Below are positions 38,796 to 47,580 of a DNA stretch of 64,000 nt, in pieces (positions within the stretch are counted from its first letter, which is position 1; every line of letters begins with the position of its first letter). Below the pieces are notes generated by a model that searched no databases, was not told the DNA's origin, and saw only the letters and a list, made by a program, of their open reading frames with translations. The DNA is from Streptomyces iconiensis. Its GTDB lineage: Bacteria; Actinomycetota; Actinomycetes; Streptomycetales; Streptomycetaceae. The stretch is taken from positions 22,502 through 86,501 of the forward strand of contig NZ_JANCPR020000038.1 in NCBI RefSeq assembly GCF_028657195.3. Reading direction: 5' to 3'. Made by a program: the position numbers and the translations under genes.

Positions 38796-40330
38796 GCTGC
38801 CTCACCCCGGCTTCCCGCGCGGCCTGTCGCAGCGGCCATGACGCTCTCCTCGTCGGCCTGTGCGCGGGGTATCTCCGCGACGAGGCGGCCCTCGTGCATG
38901 ACGAGGACGCGGTCGGCCATGCCGAGGACCTCGGGCAGGTCGGAGGAGATCATCAGCACCGCGAGCCCATCGGCCGCGAGGGAGGAGAGCAGGCGGTGCA
39001 CCTCGGCCTTGGTGCCGACGTCGATGCCGCGCGTGGGTTCGTCGACGATGAGCACGGAGGGCTCGGTCGCCAGCCACTTGGCGAGGACGACCTTCTGCTG
39101 GTTGCCTCCTGACAGGAAGCCGACGGGGTCGGAGAGCCTGCCGTACTTGAGGCTCAGCCGCAGGGCCCAGTCGGAGGCGCGGGCGCGCTCGCCCGCGCGG
39201 CGCACCAGGCCGCGGGTGCGCAGCTGCCGCAGACCTGTGAGGCCGATGTTGCGCTCGATGGACGCGTCCATGACCAGCCCGAGCTGGCGGCGGTCCTCGG
39301 GTACGAGGGCGAGCCCGGCGCGCATCGCGGCCGTGGGTGAACCGGCGCGCAGCGCCTGCCCGTTGACCCGCACCTCCCCCGCGTCGGCACGGTCGACGCC
39401 GAAGACGGCCTGCGCGACCTCGCTGCGGCCCGCGCCGACGAGCCCCGCGAGGGCGACGATCTCGCCCTCGCGTACGTCGAAGGAGACGTCGCGGAAGACG
39501 CCCTCGCGGGTCAGACGCCGTACGGTGAGCGCCGTACCGCCCGGCCGCGCCTCCTGTTTGGGATACAGCTCGCCCAGGTCGCGGCCGACCATGCGGCGTA
39601 CCAACTCGTCCTCGGTGAGCCCTTCGAGGGGTTCGGAGGCGACGAGCTGTCCGTCGCGCAGCGTGGTGACGTGCCGGCACAGGTCGAAGATCTCGCCGAG
39701 CCGGTGCGAGATGAACAGCACGGCCGCGCCCTCGGTACGCAGGGTCTCCACGACGGAGAAGAGGCGCGCGGTCTCACTGCCCGTGAGGGCCGCCGTCGGC
39801 TCGTCCATGATGAGCACGCGCGCGTCGAAGGAGAGCGCCTTGGCGATCTCGACGATCTGCTGGTCGGCGATGGACAGGCCGCGTGCCGTGCGCCCGGGGT
39901 CGAGGTCGACGCCGAGGCGTTCCATCAGCGCGCCGGTCGCGGCGTGCACGGCGGCGTGGTCGATGCGCCCGAGCGTGCGGCGTGGCTGGCGGCCCATGAA
40001 GATGTTCTCCGCGATCGACAGGTCGGCGAAGAGCGTGGGTTCCTGGTAGATGACGGCGATGCCCGCGTCGCGTGCGTCGGCCGGGCCGTGGAAGACGGCG
40101 GGTTCGCCGTCGAGCAGTACGGTGCCCGCCTCGGGCCTGTGCACCCCGGCGAGGGTCTTGATCAGCGTGGACTTGCCCGCCCCGTTCTCACCCGCCAGCG
40201 CGTGCGACTCCCCCGCGCGCAGCTCCAGGGAGATGTCGCGCAGCGCGCGCACGCTGCCGAAGGACTTGCTCACCCCCTTCAGCGCGAGGACCGGCGCGGG
40301 GTCGGCGCCGGCCGGTGCGGTCTTGCTCAT
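38792..40330 (-). CDS. rhaT: rhamnose ABC transporter ATP-binding protein
   Basis: 512-aa tandem ATPase. The first cassette has Walker A GENGAGKST and signature SIADQQIVEIAKAL with DEPTAAL. The second has a degenerate Walker A (GLVGAGRSE) but an intact LSGGNQQKVVLAKWL and VDEPTRGID, as in RbsA/MglA-type sugar importers. ATG 40330 has GGAGGAGC directly upstream. It is the first gene of the leftward operon. Its promoter lies at 40485-40539, about 155 bp upstream. Confidence 0.9.
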   Translation of the reverse strand: MSKTAPAGADPAPVLALKGVSKSFGSVRALRDISLELRAGESHALAGENGAGKSTLIKTLAGVHRPEAGTVLLDGEPAVFHGPADARDAGIAVIYQEPTLFADLSIAENIFMGRQPRRTLGRIDHAAVHAATGALMERLGVDLDPGRTARGLSIADQQIVEIAKALSFDARVLIMDEPTAALTGSETARLFSVVETLRTEGAAVLFISHRLGEIFDLCRHVTTLRDGQLVASEPLEGLTEDELVRRMVGRDLGELYPKQEARPGGTALTVRRLTREGVFRDVSFDVREGEIVALAGLVGAGRSEVAQAVFGVDRADAGEVRVNGQALRAGSPTAAMRAGLALVPEDRRQLGLVMDASIERNIGLTGLRQLRTRGLVRRAGERARASDWALRLSLKYGRLSDPVGFLSGGNQQKVVLAKWLATEPSVLIVDEPTRGIDVGTKAEVHRLLSSLAADGLAVLMISSDLPEVLGMADRVLVMHEGRLVAEIPRAQADEESVMAAATGRAGSRGEAA

Positions 40331-40359
40331 GCTCCTCCTCCTGGTGCTGCGCCCACTTC

Positions 40360-40460
40360 TTGACGGACACGCAGCCTGACGGGCACGCGGCCCGACGGGT
40401 ACGCGACCTGACCGGCACACGGCCCGACGGACGTACAGCCCGTTGGCACGCAGCCTGACG
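40360..40460. repeat. degenerate tandem repeats in divergent gap
   Basis: Short related units of the type CGGCCCGACGGGTACGCGACCTGAC appear several times between the importer ATG and its promoter. They lie in the 5' untranslated part of the importer mRNA. No function can be given; no riboswitch fold was recognised. Confidence 0.35.
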
Positions 40461-40484
40461 AGCCCTACTGACGGGCCCTCAAAA

Positions 40485-40539
40485 TGAAATGTTTCAAGAC
40501 AGTGGACGGGAAGCTAGCTCTGTGGCCGTGCTCAGTCAA
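40485..40539 (-). promoter_or_regulatory. importer promoter with LacI-type operator
   Basis: On the minus strand, -35 TTGACT (40539-40534), 17-bp spacer, -10 TAGCTT (40516-40511), then 14 bp to the palindrome TGAAACATTTCA (40496-40485). The operator lies at about the transcription start, so a LacI repressor would block initiation or elongation. Confidence 0.7.
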
Positions 40540-40579
40540 GGGGGCCCGTACTGCCTAAGTTCCCTTGTTTCCGCGGCTA

Positions 40580-40636
40580 TTGACCGCTGCCGAGGGCGCC
40601 TCTACGTTCCTGACGCCGTCCAACTGAATCGTTTTT
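40580..40636 (+). promoter_or_regulatory. rhamnosidase promoter with LacI-type operator
   Basis: -35 TTGACC (40580-40585), 17-bp spacer, -10 TACGTT (40603-40608), then 16 bp to the imperfect operator TGAATCGTTTTT (40625-40636). Same geometry as the importer and rhaI promoters. The operator's right half is weaker than at the other two. Confidence 0.65.
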
Positions 40637-40682
40637 GGCCGACGGTCGATGGCCGACGGCCCACGAAACCCAGGAGGCGCAC

Positions 40683-43600
40683 ATGATCAGCAGACGCCAC
40701 TTGCTCGCTACCGCCACGGCGACGGCCGCGGCCTCCGGCATCACGGCGCAGACGCACCTCGCCCAGGCGCGGCCATCAGGTGCCGCGGGGCGCGGCTCAG
40801 GGCTGCGCGTGCTGAGCACGACGACCGAGTACACCGACCGGCCGCTCGGGCTGGACACCGAACGGCCCCGGCTGAGCTGGGTCCTCGGCTCCGACGCCAG
40901 GAGCCAGAAGCAGGCCGCCTACCGGATACGGGTCGCCACCGCGCCCGACAGGCTCGGCTCCCCCGACGTGTGGGACAGCGGCAGGCGCACCTCGCGCCAG
41001 TCCGTGCTGGTCCCCTACGGCGGCCCCGCGCTGAAGCCCCGCACGCGCTACCACTGGTCCGTTCGCGTGTGGGGCGAGGACGGCAGCGCCTCCGGCTGGA
41101 GCCGCCCCACATGGTGGGAGACCGGTACGGGCGGCGAGGACCAGTGGCATGCCGGATGGGTCACGGCGCCCGCGAAGCTGGTGGACCCGCCCCCGCTGGA
41201 GGGCGCCGCCTGGGTGTGGTTCCCCGAGGGCGGCGATCCCGGCCAGGCGCCGCGCGGGACCCGCTGGTTCCGGGGCACCTTCGAGGCACCGGACGGTGTC
41301 GGCGGGGCCCGGCTGGTGCTGACGGCCGACGACGGGTTCACCCTGTACGTCAACGGCGCCGAGGTGACCGGGCGCGAGGCGGTCGGCACCCAGAAGTCCT
41401 GGGCACACCCGGCGCGCGCCGATGTCACCGAGCACCTGCGTACGGGCCGCAACGTGCTGGCCGTCGCGGCCACCAACGCCGACGCGGGCGCCGCCGGTCT
41501 GCTCGCGGCCCTGGAGATGACGGCGGACGGTGCCACCACCCGCTTCGTGACCGGCGCCGACGGCTGGCGCGCGACCGACGAGGAGCCCTCGGACGGGGCA
41601 TGGCGTGAGCCCGGTTACGACGACGGCGGCTGGCAGCCCGCGCGGAAGATCGCCGACTGGGGCGCCGGCCCCTGGGGCAGGGTCACGGCGCAGCAGAGCC
41701 CCGCGCTGCTGCGCCGCTCCTTCCGGCTGCCCCGCAAGCCCGTGGCACACGCCCGCCTGTACGCCACGGCACTCGGCCTGTACGAGACGCGCCTCAACGG
41801 CGCGAAGGTCGGCGAGGACCTGCTCACCCCGGGCTGGACGGACTACGGCAAGCGCGTCGCCTACCAGGTGTACGACGTCACCGGCGCCGTACGGGGCGGC
41901 GAGAACGCGCTCGCTGTCACCCTGACGCCGGGCTGGTACGCGGGGAACATCGCGTGGTTCGGACAGCGGCTGTACGGCGAACACCCGGCGATGCGGGCCC
42001 AGTTGGAGGTCACGTACAAGGACGGCAGCAGCGAACGGATCGGCACGGACGGCTCCTGGCGCGCGGAAACGGGCCCGCTGCTGACGGCGGACCTGATGAT
42101 GGGCGAGGAGTACGACGCGCGCCAGGAGAAGGCCGGCTGGGACTCCCCCGGCTTCGACGACGGAGGCTGGCACCCCGTCACCCAGCTGCCGGGAAAGGCC
42201 CCCGAGGTCGTCGCGATGACGGACGCGCCCACGCGCGTCATGAAGGAACTCACGCCCGTGGGGGTACGGGAGGTGCGCCCCGGCGCTTTCCTCTTCGACC
42301 TCGGCCAGAACATGGTGGGCACCGTCAGGCTGAAGGTCGCGGGCAAGGCCGGCACCCGTGTCACGCTGCGGCACGGCGAGGTCCTGGACAAGGACGGCTC
42401 CCTCTACACCGCCAACCTGCGCACCGCGCGCCCCGTGGACACGTACACGCTCAAGGGCGGAGCACGCGAGACGTACGAGCCGCGCTTCACCTTCCACGGC
42501 TTCCGCTACGTCGAGGTCACCGGCTACCCCGGCAAGCCGCAGCGCGGCGCTGTGACGGGACTGGTCGCGCACACCTCCGCACCGTTCACGATGGACTTCT
42601 CCACCGACTCGGAGATGCTCAACCAGCTGCACAGCAACATCACTTGGGGGCAGCGCGGCAACTTCCTGTCCATACCGACCGACACCCCGGCACGGGACGA
42701 ACGGCTCGGCTGGTCGGGCGACATCAACGTCTTCGCGCCCACCGCCGCCTACGTCATGGAGTCGGCACGCTTCCTCACCAAGTGGCTCCAGGACCTGCGC
42801 GACGGGCAGGGCACCGAGGGCGACCAGAAGGGCGCGTACCCGGACGTGGCGCCGTTCGTCGAGGGCGTCGGCAAGGGAGTCGCCGGGTGGGGCGACGCGG
42901 GCGTGACCGTGCCGTGGGCGCTGTACGAGGCGTACGGGGACGTGCGGGTGCTGGAGGAGAACTGGGAAGCCATGCGCGCCTGGATCGCCTACCTGGAACA
43001 GCACAGCGACGGGCTGCTGCGCCCCGCTGAGGGCTACGGCGACTGGCTCAACATCGAGGACGAGACGCCCAAGGACGTCATCGGCACCGCCTGCTTCGCG
43101 CACGTCACCGACCTGGTGGCGCGTACGGCGAAGCTCCTGGAGGAGGAGTCGGGGCCGTACGAGGAGCTGGCGGCGCGGATCAGGAGCGCCTTCAACTCCG
43201 CCTATGTGAACGGCGAGGGGCGCATCAAGGGCGACACCCAGACCGCCTACGTCCTGGCGCTCTCCATGGACCTGCTGCCCTCCGCCGCGCTGCGGCGGGC
43301 AGCCGCCGACCGGCTGGTGGCGCTCGTCAAGGCGAAGGGCGAGCACCTGTCCACCGGCTTCCTTGGCACCCCGCGGCTGCTGCCTGCCCTCACGGAGGCC
43401 GGGCACACGGACGTCGCGCACGCCCTGCTGCGGCAGCGCACCTTCCCCTCCTGGGGCTACCAGATCGACAAGGGCGCCACCACGATGTGGGAGCGCTGGG
43501 ACTCGATCAGGCCGGACGGCAGCTTCCAGGACGTGGGCATGAACTCCTTCAACCACTACGCCTACGGCTCCGTGGGCCGGTGGATGTACGAGAACCTCGC

Positions 43601-43925
43601 CGGGATCGCGCCCGGCGAACCCGGCTTCCGGAAGATCGTCGTACGGCCGCGCCCCGGCGGCGGGGTGAACCACGCCGCCGGGAAGTTCGCCTCGCCGTAC
43701 GGCACGGTCAGCACGCGCTGGACGCGGACCGGTGACGGGGGCGGGGCCGGGGGCTTCAGGCTCGATGTGACGGTGCCGGTCAACGCGACGGCCGAGGTGT
43801 GGGTGCCGGCGGAGCGCGCGTCCCAAGTGCGCCAGAAGGGCGCCGAGTTCGTGCGGATGGAGGACGGCTGCGCGGTCTTCTCCACGGGCTCGGGCAGCTG
43901 GCGGTTCGAGGTGGGTTCGCGGTGA
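40683..43925 (+). CDS. secreted GH78 alpha-L-rhamnosidase
   Basis: 1080-aa enzyme releasing L-rhamnose from glycosides. A twin-arginine signal is visible (ISRRHLLATATATAAASG), cleaved around residue 30. Then come beta-sandwich domains (TEYTDRPLGLDTERPRLSWV, with a galactose-binding-like WFRGTFEAP insertion). The catalytic barrel runs from about residue 620 to 950, containing DTPARDERLGWSGDINVF with the acidic residues of GH78 and GATTMWERWDSI; a C-terminal beta domain follows. ATG 40683 has AGGAGG. Outside the cell it would supply rhamnose to the divergent importer. Confidence 0.92.
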   Translation: MISRRHLLATATATAAASGITAQTHLAQARPSGAAGRGSGLRVLSTTTEYTDRPLGLDTERPRLSWVLGSDARSQKQAAYRIRVATAPDRLGSPDVWDSGRRTSRQSVLVPYGGPALKPRTRYHWSVRVWGEDGSASGWSRPTWWETGTGGEDQWHAGWVTAPAKLVDPPPLEGAAWVWFPEGGDPGQAPRGTRWFRGTFEAPDGVGGARLVLTADDGFTLYVNGAEVTGREAVGTQKSWAHPARADVTEHLRTGRNVLAVAATNADAGAAGLLAALEMTADGATTRFVTGADGWRATDEEPSDGAWREPGYDDGGWQPARKIADWGAGPWGRVTAQQSPALLRRSFRLPRKPVAHARLYATALGLYETRLNGAKVGEDLLTPGWTDYGKRVAYQVYDVTGAVRGGENALAVTLTPGWYAGNIAWFGQRLYGEHPAMRAQLEVTYKDGSSERIGTDGSWRAETGPLLTADLMMGEEYDARQEKAGWDSPGFDDGGWHPVTQLPGKAPEVVAMTDAPTRVMKELTPVGVREVRPGAFLFDLGQNMVGTVRLKVAGKAGTRVTLRHGEVLDKDGSLYTANLRTARPVDTYTLKGGARETYEPRFTFHGFRYVEVTGYPGKPQRGAVTGLVAHTSAPFTMDFSTDSEMLNQLHSNITWGQRGNFLSIPTDTPARDERLGWSGDINVFAPTAAYVMESARFLTKWLQDLRDGQGTEGDQKGAYPDVAPFVEGVGKGVAGWGDAGVTVPWALYEAYGDVRVLEENWEAMRAWIAYLEQHSDGLLRPAEGYGDWLNIEDETPKDVIGTACFAHVTDLVARTAKLLEEESGPYEELAARIRSAFNSAYVNGEGRIKGDTQTAYVLALSMDLLPSAALRRAAADRLVALVKAKGEHLSTGFLGTPRLLPALTEAGHTDVAHALLRQRTFPSWGYQIDKGATTMWERWDSIRPDGSFQDVGMNSFNHYAYGSVGRWMYENLAGIAPGEPGFRKIVVRPRPGGGVNHAAGKFASPYGTVSTRWTRTGDGGGAGGFRLDVTVPVNATAEVWVPAERASQVRQKGAEFVRMEDGCAVFSTGSGSWRFEVGSR

Positions 43926-44062
43926 GGCAGAGCTGAGCGGGGGGTGAGCGGGGGGGGATGAGCGGGGGTGGTGAGGAGCTGAGCGCGTGAGGGTTCCGCG
44001 TCGCGGGACGGCGGTCGTGGACGGCGGTCCGTGATCTCCAACGTGCCCTGCTGCCTGGCCTC

Positions 44063-44118
44063 TTGACGCCGGGCCGGTGCGCATTTAGTTTCCCTTCGAA
44101 CCTCCTTGAATCGTTTCA
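44063..44118 (+). promoter_or_regulatory. rhaI operon promoter with LacI-type operator
   Basis: -35 TTGACG (44063-44068), 17-bp spacer, -10 TAGTTT (44086-44091), then 15 bp to the operator TGAATCGTTTCA (44107-44118). The operator ends 26 bp before the rhaI ATG. It is the best of three similarly arranged sites and the likely main target of the LacI-type regulator. Confidence 0.75.
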
Positions 44119-44144
44119 CGCCCCCTGTATGCCCGAGGAGCCGT

Positions 44145-45356
44145 ATGCCAGAGCAGGATGTCGCCGCCGTGAAGACCGCGCTCAAGTCCCAGCGGATCGA
44201 GACACCCTCGTGGGCGTACGGCAACTCGGGCACCCGCTTCAAGGTGTTCGCACAGGCCGGGGTGCCGCGCACCGTGCGCGAGAAGCTGGACGACGCGGCG
44301 CGCGTACAGCGGCACACCGGCGTCGCACCCGTCGTCGCGCTGCACATCCCCTGGGACAGGGCGGGCGCCGACGACGACTTCACAGCGCTGGCGTCCTACG
44401 CGGCGGACAAGGGCCTGCGCCTGGGCGCGGTGAACGCCAACGTCTTCCAGGAGGACGCCTACAAGCTCGGCTCGGTCGCCCACCCGGACCCGGCGGTGCG
44501 CCGCAAGGCGCTGGACCACCTCATGGAGTGCGTCGACATCATGGACGCGACGGGCTCCCGTGATCTGAAGCTGTGGTTCGCCGACGGCACCAACTACCCG
44601 GGCCAGGACGACATACGGGCCCGCCAGGACCGGCTCGCCGAGGCGCTCTCGGCCGTGTACGAGCGGCTGAGCGAGAAGCAGCGCCTGGTGCTGGAGTACA
44701 AGCTGTTCGAGCCCGCTTTCTACAGCACCGACGTGCCCGACTGGGGCACGTCGTACGCGCACTGCCTCAAGCTCGGCCCCAAGGCGCGCGTGTGCGTGGA
44801 CACCGGGCACCACGCGCCCGGCACCAACATCGAGTTCATCGTCGCCTTCCTGCTGCGCGAGGGGAAGCTGGGCGCCTTCGACTTCAACTCCCGCTTCTAC
44901 GCCGACGACGACCTGATGGCGGGCGCGGCCGACCCCTTCCAGCTGTTCCGGATCATGTACGAGGTACGGGCCGGCGGCGGCCTCGAAGGCACGGCGGAGG
45001 AGCGCGCGGCCGAAGGCGAAGGCCCCGGCGTCGCGTTCATGCTCGACCAGTGCCACAACATCGAGCCGAAGGTCCCGGCCATCATCCGCTCGGTCATGAA
45101 CGTCCAGGAGGCGACGGCCAAGGCCCTTCTCGTCGACCGCGAGGCCCTGGCAGCCGCACAGCGCGCGGGCGACGTACTGACCGCGAACGGCGTCCTCATG
45201 GACGCCTTCAACACCGACGTACGCCCCCTGCTCGCCGACGTACGCGAGGAACTGGGCGCCGACCGCGACCCGATGGCCGCCTACGCGGCGTCCGGCTGGG
45301 CCGAGGCGATCGTGCGTGAGCGCGTCGGCGGCGAGCAGGCCGGATGGGGGGCGTGA
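44145..45356 (+). CDS. rhaI: L-rhamnose isomerase
   Basis: 403-aa TIM-barrel isomerase converting L-rhamnose to L-rhamnulose. Visible metal-site segments are VLEYKLFEPAFYSTDVPDWG, CVDTGHHAPGTN and FDFNSRFYADDD, and FMLDQCHNIEPK near the C-terminus. It belongs to the actinobacterial/pseudomonad RhaI type rather than enteric RhaA. ATG 44145 has CGAGGAG upstream. It is the first gene of the rightward catabolic operon. Confidence 0.93.
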   Translation: MPEQDVAAVKTALKSQRIETPSWAYGNSGTRFKVFAQAGVPRTVREKLDDAARVQRHTGVAPVVALHIPWDRAGADDDFTALASYAADKGLRLGAVNANVFQEDAYKLGSVAHPDPAVRRKALDHLMECVDIMDATGSRDLKLWFADGTNYPGQDDIRARQDRLAEALSAVYERLSEKQRLVLEYKLFEPAFYSTDVPDWGTSYAHCLKLGPKARVCVDTGHHAPGTNIEFIVAFLLREGKLGAFDFNSRFYADDDLMAGAADPFQLFRIMYEVRAGGGLEGTAEERAAEGEGPGVAFMLDQCHNIEPKVPAIIRSVMNVQEATAKALLVDREALAAAQRAGDVLTANGVLMDAFNTDVRPLLADVREELGADRDPMAAYAASGWAEAIVRERVGGEQAGWGA

Positions 45357-47464
45357 CCGTGGAGCGTACGCAGACCACGAACGGCACACCACCGGAACGC
45401 GCGAGGGTGACCGAACACCCGCGTAGGCCCGAACACCCGGAGCAGGCCGCCTTGTTGGCGCGCTCGCACCGCCTGGGGGCCGACCCCCGCAACACCAACT
45501 ACGCGGGCGGCAACACCTCGGCGAAGGGCACGGCCACCGACCCGGTCACGGGCGAAGGCGTCGAGCTGATGTGGGTCAAGGGTTCGGGCGGCGACCTGGG
45601 TACCCTCAGGCCGGAGGGGCTGGCAGCGCTGCGCCTGGACAGGCTGCGGGCGCTCACCGGGGTCTATCCGGGCGTGAAGCGCGAGGACGAGATGGTCGCA
45701 GCCTTCGACTACTGCCTGCACGGCAAGGGAGGTGCGGCGCCGTCCATCGACACCGCCATGCACGGGCTGGTCGGCGCGGCGCACGTCGACCACCTGCACC
45801 CGGACTCGGGGATCGCGCTGGCGTGCGCAGCGGACGGCGAGCGGCTGACCCGGGAGTGCTTCGGCGACGCCGTGGTGTGGGTCCCCTGGCGGCGGCCCGG
45901 ATTCCAGCTCGGTCTCGACATCGCCGCCGTGCACGAGGCGCACCCCGAAGCGATCGGCTGTGTACTGGGCGGTCATGGCATCACGGCCTGGGGCGCGACC
46001 AGCGAGGAGTGCGAGCGCAACTCCCTGCACCTCATCCGCACCGCCGAGCGCTTCCTCGAAGCGCGGGGCAGGGCCGAGCCGTTCGGGCCCGTGCAGGAGG
46101 GTTACGAGCCGCTCCCCGAGGCCGAACGCCTGGAGCGCGCCGCCGCCCTGTTGCCCCTCGTACGCGGGCTGGCCTCGCGCGACCACGCGCAGGTGGGGCA
46201 CTACGACGGGTCGGCCGCCGTGCTGGACTTCCTCTCCCGCGCCGAGCACCCGCGGCTGGCCGCGCTGGGCACCTCCTGCCCCGACCACTTCCTGCGTACC
46301 AAGGTGCGCCCGCTCGTGCTGGACCTGCCGTCGCGGGCCCCGCTGGAGGAGGCGGCCACCCGGCTGGAAGAGCTGCACGAGGAGTACCGCTCCGGTTATC
46401 GCGCGTACTACGAGCGGCATGCCACGGAGGAGTCGCCCCCGATGCGGGGGGCCGATCCGGCGATCGTTCTGGTGCCGGGCGTGGGCATGTTCAGCTTCGG
46501 CAGGGACAAGCAGACCGCGCGGGTGGCCGGGGAGTTCTACCTCAACGCGATCCAGGTGATGCGCGGCGCCGAGGCGGTCTCCTCCTACTCCCCCATCGAG
46601 GAGTCGGAGAAGTTCCGCATCGAGTACTGGGACCTGGAGGAGGCCAAGCTGCGCCGGATGCCGGCGCCCAAGCCACTGGCAACCCGGATCGCGCTGGTCA
46701 CGGGCGCCGGCTCCGGAATCGGGCGGGCCATCGCACACCGGTTGGCTGCCGAGGGCGCCTGCGTCGTCGCCGCCGACGTGAACGGGCGGGGGGCGCGCGA
46801 GGTGGCCGAAGAGCTGGGCGGCCCGGACAGGGCCGTGCCCGTGACCGTGGACGTCACCTCCGAGGAGCAGATCGCGGCGGCCTTCGCCGAGGCGGCACGC
46901 GCCTTCGGCGGCGTCGACCTGGTGGTCAACAACGCGGGGATCTCCGTCTCCAAGCCCCTCGCCGAGACCACGGCCGAGGACTGGGACCGCCAGCACGGGA
47001 TCATGGCGCGCGGCTCCTTCCTCGTCTCCCGCGAGGCGGCCCGGGTGATGAGGGCGCAGGGCATGGGCGGTGACCTGGTCTACATCTCCTCCAAGAACGG
47101 GGTCTTCGCAGGGCCCAACAACGTCGCGTACGGTGCGGCCAAGGCCGACCAGGCGCACCAGGTGCGGCTGTTGGCCGCCGAGCTGGGCGAGCACGGCATC
47201 CGCGTCAACGGGGTCAACCCGGACGGCGTCGTACGCGGTTCCGGCATCTTCGCAGGCGGCTGGGGCGCCCAGCGTGCCGCCGTCTACGGCGTGCCGGAGG
47301 AGGAGCTGGGGCAGTTCTACGCGCGCCGCACCCTGCTCAAGCGCGAGGTGCTGCCCGAGCACGTCGCCAACGCGGTCTTCGCCCTCACCGGCGGAGACCT
47401 CACCCACACGACGGGGCTGCACATTCCCGTCGACGCGGGCGTCGCAGCGGCGTTCCTGCGCTGA
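45353..47464 (+). CDS. rhaD: bifunctional rhamnulose-1-phosphate aldolase/lactaldehyde dehydrogenase
   Basis: 703-aa fusion. The N-terminal class II aldolase domain (1-430) shows AAHVDHLHPDSGIA and the metal-binding GGHGITAWG. The C-terminal short-chain dehydrogenase domain (about 440-700) shows TGAGSGIGRAIA, NNAGIS and the catalytic YGAAK. The aldolase part splits rhamnulose-1-phosphate to dihydroxyacetone phosphate and L-lactaldehyde. The dehydrogenase part is known in this family to oxidise L-lactaldehyde to L-lactate. GTG 45353 overlaps the rhaI stop (GTGA); the ATG at 45344 is an alternative. Confidence 0.92.
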   Translation: MTVERTQTTNGTPPERARVTEHPRRPEHPEQAALLARSHRLGADPRNTNYAGGNTSAKGTATDPVTGEGVELMWVKGSGGDLGTLRPEGLAALRLDRLRALTGVYPGVKREDEMVAAFDYCLHGKGGAAPSIDTAMHGLVGAAHVDHLHPDSGIALACAADGERLTRECFGDAVVWVPWRRPGFQLGLDIAAVHEAHPEAIGCVLGGHGITAWGATSEECERNSLHLIRTAERFLEARGRAEPFGPVQEGYEPLPEAERLERAAALLPLVRGLASRDHAQVGHYDGSAAVLDFLSRAEHPRLAALGTSCPDHFLRTKVRPLVLDLPSRAPLEEAATRLEELHEEYRSGYRAYYERHATEESPPMRGADPAIVLVPGVGMFSFGRDKQTARVAGEFYLNAIQVMRGAEAVSSYSPIEESEKFRIEYWDLEEAKLRRMPAPKPLATRIALVTGAGSGIGRAIAHRLAAEGACVVAADVNGRGAREVAEELGGPDRAVPVTVDVTSEEQIAAAFAEAARAFGGVDLVVNNAGISVSKPLAETTAEDWDRQHGIMARGSFLVSREAARVMRAQGMGGDLVYISSKNGVFAGPNNVAYGAAKADQAHQVRLLAAELGEHGIRVNGVNPDGVVRGSGIFAGGWGAQRAAVYGVPEEELGQFYARRTLLKREVLPEHVANAVFALTGGDLTHTTGLHIPVDAGVAAAFLR

Positions 47465-47580
47465 GGGCTTCCCGCACTCAGCGCACCGGCCCGCCGGCGT
47501 CCGCCCCAGCGCCGGTGGCGGGCCGAGCCGTGGGGGCACGCCCGCCACCGGCCCGCTCTCCGTACGACGTGAGGTACACC

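Noticed and set aside
40360..40460. Rhamnose riboswitch or attenuator
   Set aside because: Only loosely similar short units; no consistent paired stem could be drawn, and a LacI operator already explains regulation.
40797..44084. 1095-aa leftward ORF
   Set aside because: Antisense shadow of the GH78 rhamnosidase in GC-rich DNA; composition Gly/Val/Asp-rich without motifs.
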